Source of the DNA: Tieghemiomyces parasiticus
Lineage: Eukaryota; Kickxellomycota; Dimargaritomycetes; Dimargaritales; Dimargaritaceae
DNA length: 29,213 nt
Direction of reading: 5' to 3'
Assembly (NCBI GenBank): GCA_027575765.1
Contig: JANBPT010000594.1
Coordinates: 1-29,213, forward strand
Position numbers and translations under genes: made by a program
Notes under the pieces: model-generated
Seen by the model: the letters and a program-made list of their open reading frames with translations, nothing else
What the model was told of the DNA's origin: nothing
Database searches by the model: none
Shown here: positions 11,704-22,591 of the stretch, in pieces
How positions within the stretch are numbered: the first letter of the stretch is position 1
How the letters are laid out: each line of letters starts with the position of its first letter

Positions 11704-14700
11704 GGTCGAATGGGCTTGAGCAGCAAGGATACGTTCTAGCGACGTGTTGCGCAACGTCAGATTGAATGGGTAAGACCCGCCTGGCCCGGGCAAATAAACC
11801 TAGTAGAGATGGTAAGTGTGGCCAAGGGATTGAAGTCGTATCGTAAAAATAAACGTAAACCGGCTTGAGGCTAAGCGAATAGGCGGTCCAGGTACCGGGT
11901 GTTAGTAAGTGACTGCAGTAGACGTGCAGCGTAGAGCGGGGAGCGCAGGAGCGGATTATTAATACCTGATACCACAGACGATCAAACCCCCCCCCTACGG
12001 CAACGACTATACTATCGCGGCGAGTCAGAAGCGTACGGCAGGCAAAAAAAAGAGGAGCACTTGGTACCGAGGGTGAAACAATTGTTAGGTAGGTGGTGCA
12101 GTCAACCATGGCGAGAACGGCGGGGCACATGACGGGGCTTGGTCCCTCGAGCCCACCTCTGGAGGTTACCTGTCCAATGGACCACCACTTTCGCCTCCTC
12201 GTTTCGCACTGTCACATATCCGCGCCGCAATAGTGCGTTGCATGCGAATCTCCTACTGCCCTACGAAGCTGACGCCGAATCGACCTGGCGCCTCAGCCTC
12301 GCTGCCTTAGAAATTGCGCCCGGCCCGTCGGTGACTGAGTCAGATGTCGCCAGCCACGGCCGGGGCCTATACGCCTCCAAGCCGCTTGATTACGGTAACT
12401 CATGGTTAGATTGGATTATTCCCTCATGGAAAGCAGATAGGTGCTGTTCGCACTTCAAATGGTGCAGCTTCTCCCCTACTCGTATCAAAAAAATGGTGTG
12501 GTCGACTGGTTGGGGCTGACCGAGTTTCGAGGTAATACGAGGTGACACGGTCGAGGGGTTTAGGCCTTCGTCTGCTGTAGAGCCGTTCGCCACGGGAGGG
12601 GTTCGTACGGAGGTCGCCTTGTGGCTTGCCATGCTTGGTGGGTGCATAGGTTTCTATGGTGTGTATCCAGGTTAGATCAGAAACGATCGTGTACACAGGA
12701 TGGGGGGGAGGATCCTGGCGCTCTGGCTCCCTTTGTTCTGCACACACCCTTGTATCCGCCACCTTGCTTCCTCCTCCCGGTATGGTTTAATGGATTGGGG
12801 TACACGGAGTATTGGTCAAGGAACAGCGGTTGAGTGACCGTAAACCAGGATAGCCTCCGATAAGTACCGAGCTTAGATTGCTAGATATATATGGCCTTAT
12901 TCGGTCAATTTGTGTACGTTTCACCCACAAACAATGCACCTATCAATTATAAATTGTATTGAAGCTCGGGCGGAGGCCGAGTTAACAGGGGCCAAAGGAC
13001 GGGTTTTTAAAACAGTGTGCCACCTGGCAGAGATAGACAAGGTAAGGGTAGAGTTGGAGAAGGTCGACGGGCGTGTAGCCCCGATATGGGTCAGTTGATG
13101 AAAAGGAGGCGATCTTTAGCGCCAACTATTGGACAGGCCTTGCGGTCACACAAACCAGGGAGGATGACCCTTTACCACAGATTTGGAGGCCAAGGCATGA
13201 ACCCTGCATTACGACATACTACGCCGCCCCGATTAATAATAACTAGGGGCGCATCGACCAATCTGGTGCCCCTGGGAGGAGGCCCGCCCTCGTCGGCGAA
13301 GATGCTGAAAGTAAATCAGTCGAATTCCAACCGCTAAGACAAGGAACGGGAAGCTGAAAGCTAGCGAACCTGGAGCTTCTAATACACAGTCCAAACCAAT
13401 GTCGCAGTCCCTTACGAACCTGAATCGGCCTGCCGTCCATCCGTGGCGGCGCCGGCTGCCCGCCTCCCGACCATCAGCATCTGGGCCCCGGGCATACTAG
13501 AAAGCAGACACAGTCGAAACCCGGATCGTGTAAGCACGAGGGGGTAGTCGAGTTGACAGGTCATTGGACTACTGGCTAGTGCGGCCACGGTCAATACGAT
13601 TCAATTGCAGGACCGGAAGGCATGCCATCGAAACAGGGGGCAAGGCGATCCAACTATCCAGGTCTTACGTGGGGAAATGACTAGCCTAGACTCTTTGAGT
13701 CTCAGGTCAAGCCCGTGCCTCATTTTGCAGATGTTCCCGCAATATCTATTAGCCCCGTGCTCGCATCTTTCATACCATATATTGGTAGCGGGGCCAAGGG
13801 TGGGGTACCAATCGTTCAGCTCCCCTCCCCGAGCCTTCACGAAATCCCCCTCTGCCTAGTGGATAAGATGCTCTTGGAGTAGTCGTGCTCACAGCTAGCC
13901 TTCCCCTATACATGACAGGACGTTGTGTGTTTTATGGTCGGTTGGGTTAAACCATGTCTATCGATGACTCCAACTTAAAGGAGAGAGAAGCAAAAGGGCT
14001 GCGGCGGCGAAAAGTATCGGCCCGATTACGAGCCAATTCTCAATACCCCTGCCCAACGGGTAGACTCGAGGACAAATCGGGGTGAAGAGTTATTTTTTTA
14101 CCATTAATGAAGGCACAGCCAGCGGCCTTAAAGAGCGGCCGTAATAATAAACTGGTAAAGTTTTTTAAGTGGCATTAGAGACGATACTACGAAGCGCCGT
14201 CGCCAAGGCCGTCGTCCATGGTAAAGTGTACGTTACAGATCGAACAGGAAATAGGGGCAAGGATTCCAGCCCTGCCAATCCTCCCCTTTCATCGTGTATC
14301 TCTGTTTACTTGGCGCTGCCTGTCGATCCCAAACACTGCCCAACGACTCCAGGGGCAGCGGGCTGAAAGAGCCCAGGCCAGAAGGTACGTTCCTTACGAA
14401 TTAGGCCCTGACCTAAAAATCACCGCCAGGAAGGAAGCTGGTACCAAATGCCGGATGAACTGTCGATAGATGGGCCGTGGGGCAACCGGAGGCCAAAGCC
14501 TACATGAATAACTTTGATTCCATGGCCAGTGAGGCAAGGATCTTGTGAAGCCCTAGCTAGGGTCGAGCTGAGGGCGAACGGTACCCTGGTCGCTCCACTG
14601 GTCATGCGGGGGGGGGGCAGCTATGGGAGGAGACCAAAGCCTTACGCGGCAGCCACTCTCACCCCGGCCCCCTGCAGAGTCAGGTAATGATGCAAGTGGC

Positions 14701-15184
14701 TGGGGAGCGCTAGCCCGGCGTATTGGTGGACGGTTGGACCTAGGCGGCAAACCCTTGCCTGTCCCTTCTGACCACCCGTGTCTGATTGTTCGCTGGGTCT
14801 CCCGTCACCATACGAACCAACTATGGGCTAGCTATGGAAGGGGGTGGGGATGTAGGCTACAGAGGGCCTTGGTCAGATAAAGGATTGGGTCCTGGCCTAG
14901 TCTTCTGTCGGAAGCTTCGGTCACCAAGGGCGGTCTGGGGTCCAACTTTAGCTATGCTTCAACCTCCGCTGTCTTTGCTCCACGGTATATTAGTCGTCCA
15001 GTTGTCCTCTCGCCCAAACCACTCTACAACCCCAATCTCATTGCCTCCGGTCCCAGCTTCACCTCGCCCGGTACATTTCTATTCCAAGATTTCCCCCCCC
15101 CCCTCGGCTATCTACTTCGCCTGGCCACCTACCTTACGCACCCGACACTACCCACCCTTTTTTCTACATTTCCAACCCCGCCGT
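11704..15184. other. Mostly non-coding stretch between lipase and arrestin genes
   Basis: Apart from the SET-like fragment at 12139-12397, I recognise no coding sequence. Short open frames on both strands lack the C/G-ending codon pattern and known motifs. Homopolymers occur at 11987-11995 (C9), 14608-14617 (G10) and 15093-15103 (C11). The last 200 bases before 15185 are pyrimidine-rich on the + strand and are probably promoter and leader of the arrestin-like gene. The lipase promoter should lie just above 11703. Confidence 0.55.
12139..12397 (+). pseudogene. SET-domain-like coding fragment, possible gene relic
   Basis: From about 12229 to 12397 the + strand reads as a GC3-rich frame (LPYEADAESTWRLSLAALEI, then a segment ending in SHGRGLYASKPLDYG). 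The pattern GRGL-A----i--G is the usual N-terminal signature of SET-domain lysine methyltransferases. The frame stops being coding-like at a possible GTAACT donor near 12393. I found no following exon with the NHSC-PN, C-terminal Tyr or post-SET cysteine motifs in the 2.8 kb downstream. There is no convincing ATG in frame either. It may be a decayed gene, a gene whose other exons I missed, or chance. Confidence 0.25.
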
Positions 15185-16546
15185 ATGTTCGAGCACTTCG
15201 CCCTCGAATTGCCCGACGGTGTTCGCGCCCAGACGTTCCGGCCGGGGGACGAGCTGCGAGGGCATGTCACCCTGACCGTCTCAAAGCCCCTCCGGGCCCA
15301 GCGGCTACGGCTTCAACTGGTAGCCGAAGAAACGACGCACTTCCGCGAGACCCGCCGGGGCTCGCCATTGTCTCTGACGACCAAGGAGCGACAGGCCTTT
15401 ATCACAGTCGGCGCCCTGGTCTGGGGCATGCTGGAGGATACGTCCAGCAAGGTCTGGGACACCATTCCGCCGGGTACCCACCGGTTTGGGTTCACTCTGA
15501 CCTTTCCTGAGGTTAACTACCCGCCGAGCCTCGACCGGCCCAACGTGTGTCGGGTTCACTACGCCCTCCGCGCCAGTCTGGAGCGACCGGGGAAACTGGT
15601 GCCCTACGAGTTCACCCCGGCCATCGACCTCCAATTTGCCCCGGTCTACGAAGGGCCCGCCGAGCGGATCCACACTGTGATTACCGAGACTGTGCACGAC
15701 CCGGAGCAAGGGGTGGCTATGGCCTTCACGGGTACCGTAACCACGGGGACGGTGGTACCCGGTGAAATCAACAGCGCTGCCGTCCAGGTGGAGAGCCGCT
15801 GCGACATGCCCATCCGCCGCGTCACCTGCGAACTGGTGGAACGGATCGAGTGTCTGGCCACAATCCGTGGCCAGGACCGGGCCGCCATTTATGAGCTGCC
15901 GATCAAGGCCTACGACGCCACCCCGCCCGTGGCCGCAGGGGAGAAGGCCGCTTTGGCCCGGGCACTGGCCGGTCCGACCCCTGACGCCCCGACGCGAGTC
16001 CGGCATGCCCACTTCCTTTTGCCGGTTCCCTACGAATTGAGCCCTACCCGGTCGCGGCAACTCATCATTGACTACCAGTTGCTCTTCACGGTGGAGTTTA
16101 CAGGCCTGCGCGGGCTGGCCTACAAGCGGCTGCAGGTCACCACCCCGATCCGGGTGGTGCACCGCCGGGCTGGTGTGGGTCATCCAGTGGTCACCCTGCC
16201 CTATCATTTCGAATCGGGGGCCGCCCTGGCTTTCGACGTGGCGTTGCGCACCGAATTCCAGCCCTGGGATCCGACCAACCCGCACTGGCCTCGGAAGTCC
16301 GGAATGGCGCCCCCTGCGGTGGGGAATCCAGCCCACGTTCCGGACGTGTCCAGCCCGCCTTGGCCGCATGCGGCCGGGTCCTCCAACGGTAAGGGGCGTG
16401 GCAACTTCTTTAAACGACTGGTAGCCAGCCACCACCGCGCCGACCTGACCAGCCCGTCCGCCAGTGGGCCGGCCCTACCCCCACGGCGCGCCTCGATACC
16501 TGGTTTCATCCCACCGCTGCCGCCACGGAACCCTCCACGGGTCTAA
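15185..16546 (+). CDS. Arrestin-like (alpha-arrestin family) protein
   Basis: The 453-residue protein has an arrestin N domain at about 1-155. It shows FRPGDELRGHVTL near residues 18-30, PPGTHRFGFTLTFP at 95-108, and the VCRVHYALRASL strand at 121-132. An arrestin C-like domain runs from about 170 to 325. Fungal alpha-arrestins act as adaptors that bring ubiquitin ligases to membrane transporters or receptors, but I see no PPxY motif for Rsp5/Nedd4 binding, so the mechanism may differ. The tail is basic and proline-rich and ends in PPLPPRNPPRV, which resembles an SH3 ligand. The frame is open upstream to 14786, but that part is low-complexity pyrimidine-rich DNA. I place the start at 15185 because the arrestin fold begins there; its -3 base is C, a weak context. 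There are no introns. Confidence 0.88.
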   Translation: MFEHFALELPDGVRAQTFRPGDELRGHVTLTVSKPLRAQRLRLQLVAEETTHFRETRRGSPLSLTTKERQAFITVGALVWGMLEDTSSKVWDTIPPGTHRFGFTLTFPEVNYPPSLDRPNVCRVHYALRASLERPGKLVPYEFTPAIDLQFAPVYEGPAERIHTVITETVHDPEQGVAMAFTGTVTTGTVVPGEINSAAVQVESRCDMPIRRVTCELVERIECLATIRGQDRAAIYELPIKAYDATPPVAAGEKAALARALAGPTPDAPTRVRHAHFLLPVPYELSPTRSRQLIIDYQLLFTVEFTGLRGLAYKRLQVTTPIRVVHRRAGVGHPVVTLPYHFESGAALAFDVALRTEFQPWDPTNPHWPRKSGMAPPAVGNPAHVPDVSSPPWPHAAGSSNGKGRGNFFKRLVASHHRADLTSPSASGPALPPRRASIPGFIPPLPPRNPPRV

Positions 16547-17666
16547 TTTCAACTACGTCCGTGGGGAACTTCCTCCCTAGTACCCTTGGTGATTTGGTGT
16601 AATTCGGAGAGTAAACTCGGCTCTCGATTGCCGTGAAGCAATGGGTAGGACCGGCCGGTTCAAGTGGACAGACCAAAAATTACGGCATGACACAAACGAG
16701 AAGTTTCCTATCAACCCAGTTACCCGGTCCTTCTCTGTATTTTTATAATGCAAATATAAACATCGCCTGCCAAGGGGTTTCCAACGAGTAGGCTAGTTTC
16801 ATTAACCGAATATGTGCATGCCCAGGTGACCTCGCATCGACACTCGGTACTAAACCGGGACTGGAGGAGTGTTAGGCCAAGGACGGTTAAAAAAGGCGAC
16901 TTTACCGCGTGACCAGGTGTTATGTCCGCCCTAGTGACCCTGCCACCGGCGGGCGGCGGCGGCAAACAAGCGGCCGGCCACCCTCACCAGCTGACCGTCT
17001 TCATCAATTCGGCTGGGGTTTGGCCGGTCGATGGCTGACTGCCGTAGCCCACGGTACGATGGAGGGCGATGGTGATCTGGCAGGGGCGGCCCCGATCCGG
17101 TCCCTCAGCTGTGGTGTGTGTGTGTGGAAGGAAGAGCCTTAGTATTCAATTGTATTCCCTGTGGACGGCAGCGTATGACCAGCAGATGGCCTGCCTGCGA
17201 TCCACACTAAAGAAACACCCATATCCGTGTGTAGGAGCGCCGTGGTCTATGCTCATCGTTGCCCAGGCAAGATTGGCCTGGCTTCCATATCACCCTTCGG
17301 TAGCCATACAGTCCCAAGAGGCGGCGATGGGAAAGGAGGGTACAAATGTTGACGTGCATGCCTAGCTCGGGCCTCGGCCCTGACTGTCGTCGTGGTGGCT
17401 ATTGTTAGCCCGCTTCGAGGTTTGGTGCAGGCCCACCTGGGCGCCAGGGGTCGGAGGTGGCCACAGGAGGAGGATGGTCACGTCCACGCCCGTAAAACCT
17501 GCCCAGCCCACCGCCAGTCCGATATGTGGGAGAGTCCCCTTGTTACCACACTGCCCTCTACTCTCTTTGTCAACGGCCCTCATCCATCCCGGTTGCCAAT
17601 TCCCGCAACCGTTTATCGTTCCCTTTATCTATCTGCATTGCCATCCTTGCCACGCCCATTGTCACT
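16547..17666. other. Intergenic region between arrestin-like and C2-domain genes
   Basis: I see no gene in these 1.1 kb. Open frames near 16909-17142 and 17069-17365 show no motif and mixed codon use. A short GT run lies near 17114-17125. The last 100 bases are C/T-rich and are probably the leader of the downstream C2 gene. Confidence 0.6.
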
Positions 17667-19021
17667 ATGCCGCCAAAGCTGGGCACGTTGCAAATCTACG
17701 TCGCGGAGGGTCGCAACCTACCCAATCGGGACTTCTTTGGCAAGCAGGACCCCTTCCTCGAATTCAACCTCGGCGGCATCGCCAAGCGGACCCGTGTCGA
17801 CAAAAAGGGCGGCGCTAATCCCAAATGGAAAGAAGACGTCTACTTTGACGTGCCCGCCGGCGTCAGTTCCCTGGCGATGCGGTGTGCCGACCGAGACATC
17901 TCGAGCAGTGACGATATTGGTGCCGCCACAATCGACCTGGCCCGGATATATGAGGAGGAGGAGGTACACGCCTGGTACAAAATGCAACGCAAGAACAAGT
18001 TCGCCGGGGAGATATTCCTCGAGTTTACCTTCACCCCCATTGTAAGTATGAACAACAACGGCCCGAATTCACCAGGGAAGGGCGGACGGACCGGCGTACG
18101 CGTGCCCCCTCCCCCTATCACCTGAACGGCGCGGTCCGCCCTCCTCTTTTCACCACCCTAATGCTAATTTCACCTTGTCCACCCCTCGTTAACCACCCTG
18201 CCCCTTGGTATGCTGGATTCCGCCACTGATAGAGCGGACGCAAGAAGCCGTCACTGCACAAAATCCACAAGCCGATGGCTTCGATGGCCACGCTCAACAA
18301 CGTGGCCTACGAGGCCCAGTCCAGTACCGGCGCCACCGTCGTGAATCCCGTGGCTGCCCCGACGAACGGACCCCCACCCTTTGCCCAGAGCCACGCTAGT
18401 CTGTCTAGCGTCAGTAGCGCGGGCCGCCCGCCAGCCGCCCCCCATCATACACCGCCGGCGACGAACCCTGCGCAGACGCCCTACCCGCCCCATTCGGGTG
18501 CCATGTATCCTCCGACAGGTGGAACCGCATACCCGCCGGCAAGTGGGACCTCGTATCCGCCTGCGAATAGGCCCATGTACCCGCCCAGTAACTTCTCCAT
18601 GGCGTCGTTTGCGTCCACTGATAACTTTACACAGTCCTCGCTCAACATCAATCAGTCCACCATGTCGCTCGCCCCGGGAGCCTACCCACCTTCCCCGGCG
18701 GCCTACGGCAGCCCCGCCCCGTACCCTTACACCAGCAGCTCCTACAGCATGCCGCCGGCCCCTTCGTCCCAGCACAGCTACTCCGGCTACGGCGCCTCCC
18801 CTCCACAGCCATCATTCGCCGGGGGCTTCGTGGCCCCCACTCCGCCGGCCCTGTACCCACCCGGGTCGTCCCCGTCGACCAGCCTGCCGCCGGCAGGTAT
18901 GGTCAATGTATACCCTCCGGGCCTCAACCCTCACTCTTTTCCAGAACCGTCGGCACCCCCGCTGGGTCCCCCCGGTGGCGGATCCTATCCTCCGGGGGGA
19001 TTCACCTTCTCCCCGTACTAA
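17667..19021 (+). CDS. C2-domain protein with YPP-repeat, proline-rich tail
   Basis: Two exons, 17667-18041 and 18233-19021, joined in phase 0 across a 191-nt GTAAGT intron, give 387 residues. The ATG has A at -3. Residues 5-125 form one C2 domain. Asp22 and Asp28 in loop 1 and Asp75, Asp77 and Asp82/83 in loop 3 are present, so Ca2+-dependent phospholipid binding is plausible. The rest is a low-complexity Pro/Ser/Gly/Tyr tail with nine YPP motifs. The first five are spaced exactly eight residues apart. A lone N-terminal C2 domain plus a proline-rich tail is the layout of the cytokinesis proteins Inn1/Fic1, where the tail binds SH3 partners; it also occurs in other small C2 proteins, so I give no symbol. 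The second-exon start is uncertain: an in-frame acceptor at 18270-18271 would shorten the protein by 13 residues. Confidence 0.87.
18482..18592 (+). repeat. 24-bp tandem repeat encoding YPP-x5 octapeptides
   Basis: Five consecutive YPP motifs start at 18482, 18506, 18530, 18554 and 18578, exactly 24 bases apart. The units read YPPHSGAM, YPPTGGTA, YPPASGTS, YPPANRPM and YPPSN. The codons differ between units (TAC/TAT, CCG/CCT), so the repeat is kept at protein level while the DNA copies have diverged. Confidence 0.9.
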
Positions 19022-19517
19022 CGGCCCCTCTATTCTGCTCCTCGACCCCTGCGTTGTATAATCCCCTATATCTTCTATCCGCCCCTCCTTGCTTCTTGAT
19101 TGTGCCCAGAAACAAATAAGAGTATTCACAATGGAGAATAGGCGCAGACCTGGTTACAATACTGAAACGTAACATGCAAGGTGGGCCAAGGTGTGATGCT
19201 GTGCAGTGCTGGAGTGGATTGCAGCAGGCCCCTGGGGCACAACTTGGAGCGGTCCCGGAGGTGGTGGCCCTGTGACAGAACGATCCCCACCTACGTGGGG
19301 TCCATGGCTCCTTAGGCCCTGCACTATGATGACTGGTGCCGATCGATGGCGACCCGCGCAATTGTCAGATCGGAGGGGAGGTGAGACTACTCCTACCACA
19401 TACGCCAGACTACATGTTAGAGGATGGCTGGAGGCTCCACCAGTTTCAGCCCCCCCCCCTCCGTCTCCTGATTGCCTCTGCCCCGACCCTTCCTTACTCC
19501 TATTCTGGCTTCGTACC
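19022..19517. other. Intergenic region between C2 and FSH-type hydrolase genes
   Basis: No gene is seen. An AATAAG near 19115 may serve the C2 gene as a polyadenylation signal. A C10 tract at 19450-19459 lies about 60 bases before the next start, within C/T-rich DNA that is probably leader. Confidence 0.6.
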
Positions 19518-21171
19518 ATGGCGACCAAACTCCGAATCCTATGCCTCCACGGGTACACCCAGAATCCCACTATTTTCCGGGCGAGGACGGGTGCCTTACG
19601 CAAGGCCACCAAAAACCTGGCCGAAATGGGTGAGTGAGACGATTCAGTTTGCGCCAGTTCCCAGTTTGCCCCGAGGGAGCCACCAAGTGAGCCGAGGCTA
19701 ATCCACAAACTCACTCTGACCCGCGTATTTACCCTCGTTAGTATTTATCCCGGGGCCCTACCCCGTGGTACTACCCACCGCCGATACTGTCGAGGAACGC
19801 GAGCGTCTGCAGAGCCTCCAGACCGAGCCCAGTAAGTGTCCAATTGACCTCCCGGCGCCTGTGGAGCATATTGCCACGACAGACTGCGCAGCCTACAAGG
19901 GTCTCTCCCTGTACTGACCCATCTACCTTGTAACCCTGGCATACTCCAATCCGGCCGTCCATGCATACCTCGCCAGATGAGGAAACTGCCCAGCTGTCCT
20001 GGTTCCGAGTCACCGACGACGCCAGCGGTCGGCGTCTAACAGGGCTTCAGTCGACTTTAGACGTTATCCGTACGGCGCTCGTGGAACAGGTAGAGTACAA
20101 CGGCTTCTGGTTGCGCCCGATCAGTACCAACCCCCGTCTGTCCTGAGTTGGGTAACTCACGTGCATAACGGTGGTTACCAGTTACGCTGACCAGAATATC
20201 TGTCTACTCCTCCCTTATACCAAACTACCAGGGCCCCTTTCACGGCATCATGGGGTTTTCGCAAGGTAAGCGGGGAGGGTAACGCCTGCCTTCGGGAATC
20301 ATGGCCGTAGCTAGACGTGATACTGGAAATAACTCTGCCGATTGAGGTTAATTTCACACACACGGTGATCCCTATCCGAAGTGCCTTGACCAGCCCACCA
20401 CTGAACTGCCATCATCCTACACCTTACCATCACGATACTGTATACCGTACGAAACGCTGGGTGTAGGTGCCGCCCTGGTTGGGATCGTTGCCCTGCTACT
20501 CTCCCGCCCCGCGAGCGCGCCCCCGCTGGCCAGCGGCTACACGCTGGATCTGCCAGATGACGTACCTCGGCCTCAATTCTACATGTTATACAGCGGCTTC
20601 ATCGTGGCTGTGGACGCTCTCGCCGACCTTTACCGTGACGCCACCTGCCCCGTCCCCAGTCTGCACGCCATCGGGGAGAACGATACAATTATTTCACCTG
20701 GTAAGGCGTTCCCCATCCCCCTCCCTTCGGTAAAGCGCTTTTGATCTGGTCTGATGACTACGCCCCCAGATCTCCTTGATCTGGTACCGGCGTAATTAAG
20801 CGGACAGCACTAACCAGATCGAATTGACCTCTATTGCTAATCACTGCCCCCGACCGGTGCTGACAGAGAGAAGCGAGGCATTAGCCAGCCATTTTGTCAG
20901 CCCAACCATCTGTCGCCACGCGGGTGGGTAAGTAATAATCAATCATAGGGATGTGCCAATAGTAGACAGGCATCGACCCCGAAGGACTGGTACGGTAACC
21001 TGGTCCATCGACTCCACCACCTCCGCATGCGAACCTAATACGTACAAGCTTATTTGATTTCACCCGCGGTCTCCTGTCACCACCAGCCATTTCATCTCCT
21101 CCACCTCCGCCCAGCAGAAACTCAACGTTGCCTTCTTGCAGCAGTTTAAGCTTATATCTCCCTCAATATAG
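19518..21171 (+). CDS. FSH1-family serine hydrolase
   Basis: Seven exons (19518-19629, 19742-19831, 19977-20089, 20232-20265, 20467-20700, 20867-20927, 21087-21171) join in frame to give 242 residues, the usual size of yeast Fsh1 (243) and of the human relative OVCA2. The start LRILCLHGYTQNPTIF is the family signature. The nucleophile is Ser115 in GPFHGIMGFSQG, the acid Asp189 in HAIGENDTII, and the His lies in HAGGH (212-216), so the alpha/beta-hydrolase triad is complete. The family hydrolyses small acyl esters; the natural substrate is not readable. Introns are 112, 145, 142, 201, 166 and 159 nt with donors GTGAGT, GTAAGT, GTAGAG, GTAAGC, GTAAGG and GTAAGT. The third donor is the weakest, but it alone gives the expected join to GPFHG. 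Exon 3 could begin slightly elsewhere. Confidence 0.92.
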
Positions 21172-21728
21172 ATACGTTGAAAGACTTGACTTTTCTGCCC
21201 CCCCCTCCCAACCTACCATCATCCAGGATACTGGCAAGGGTGTTCTGATCCAAGTTCCCTAGTAGGCACACCCCTCTATTGTATGGCTTTTGTGCTTTTA
21301 GCGAACCTACGCGGTAAACACCACCACCCACTCCAGATGTAGCTATGATAAATAAACTCTAGTACCTAGATAGGCACAGGGACCTCGTCAGTCAAGCGGG
21401 ATTTAATGTGAGGAATAACGTCGGCTTGTACCACGTGACCAATGCTGTGAACCAGTGCCATGACAGTCCCCATCACTTAAGTCACCAATCGTTTATTTTT
21501 CTTTTCTTTTTTTATTGAAAGCTTAGCTTGGCAGAATTCAACCTAGTACACTGCAGGTTCCACCACGAGGCCATGACCTCCACCACTGCCTCATGCCCTA
21601 ATCAGCTGTACCATTTTCTTACCTGTGCCCTTCAAGCCGTCACATTTCTAGGCTACCTGTTAGCCTGCCGACCCTTCCCCCCTCATTCAGCCTCCCAGTC
21701 GAACCTACCGTTCGCATACCCGTCTACC
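21172..21728. other. Intergenic region between FSH-type hydrolase and SLX9
   Basis: No gene is seen. An AATAAA at 21351-21356, about 180 bases after the stop, is the likely polyadenylation signal of the hydrolase. The final 60 bases before the SLX9 start are C/T-rich leader. The frame of the next gene is open upstream to 21528 without family similarity. Confidence 0.6.
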
Positions 21729-22591
21729 ATGCCTAAAATCCGTCGTCAGCGCACCTCGCTCCACTCGACCGCAGTGCCTCTATCGGGGCGCACGTTTGCC
21801 GCTCCTGACCTGGCCGTCGAGGCCCTGGGAGCGCTTCCACTGCCGACCGAGGCGGCCAAACTGGACCCCAATGCCTTGCTCCAGAACATTTCAGCCCCGC
21901 TGCCCTCCCTGGTTTCCGCGGCGCCCGTTGAACCAGCCGCATCCGCCAGCCCGGCCAAGGAGCATGCCCCGACGCGCTCCCGGCCCATTATTAGAAAGCG
22001 CGAGAAGAAGGCCCAGCGGCGGCAAGAGTTCATGAAGAGTAAGTATCAAGTAGGGGCCTCTAGCCGTACCGACTATGTAATGCTCGCAGGGAAACTAGGC
22101 GTCGTCATCGCGTCCTGAAGCCACCCTGCCTGGGGCTTTTACCTCCCTTGTAGCGAGCCTAACTGCCATACCCCTTCCCCTGCTGTCCATTCCTACGCTT
22201 TGCTTTATATTTATCCTATCCCCCCCCACCCTGCCCCCTCCCAGAGTTGCATCACGCTTACTCGACCATGAAGGAAAACAAGGAGAAAAAGCCGGCTGGC
22301 CCATCCAAACCCAAGACAGCTCTCCAGCGCGGATTTGGAGAACTACGGGACTCGCTGGCGGCGATCACTTCGGTGGGACCTGAGCCCGTCGCCTCAGGGG
22401 AACGACCGGCGCCGGCCCGACCGGCCAAATCCAAGGCCGCGGCCAAGGCCCGAGGCCGTCAGGATCTGCTGGCCCAGGAATCCAAGCGGTTCCAACAGGC
22501 CCTCCAACTCACTGCCTCCAACAGCGACCCCCTAGCGGCTATTAAGCAGCACCTTCGGACCACCCAGGGCGGTTCCCTGCCACCGCAGTAA
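21729..22591 (+). CDS. SLX9: Ribosome biogenesis protein SLX9
   Basis: Two exons (21729-22038 and 22245-22591) join in phase 1 across a 206-nt GTAAGT intron and give 218 residues. The ATG has A at -3. The N-terminus MPKIRRQRTSLH, the basic helix RKREKKAQRRQEFMK near residue 100, and the C-terminal block RFQQALQLTASNSDPLAAIKQHLRTT match the SLX9/FAM207A family layout. In yeast Slx9 binds pre-rRNA in 40S precursors and helps processing and export. The middle (about 40-90) is Ala/Pro-rich and disordered-looking. The first intron base follows AAG-A, so the joined codon is Lys. Assignment rests on remembered family pattern, chiefly the two ends. Confidence 0.85.

Noticed and set aside
13412..13594. 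Minus-strand frame with a moderately protein-like translation
   Set aside because: It has no known motif and no adjoining exons that I can find, and its codon use is unlike the sure genes.
14786..15184. N-terminal extension of the arrestin-like frame
   Set aside because: The added 133 residues are low-complexity with no arrestin similarity, and the arrestin fold begins right at the ATG at 15185.
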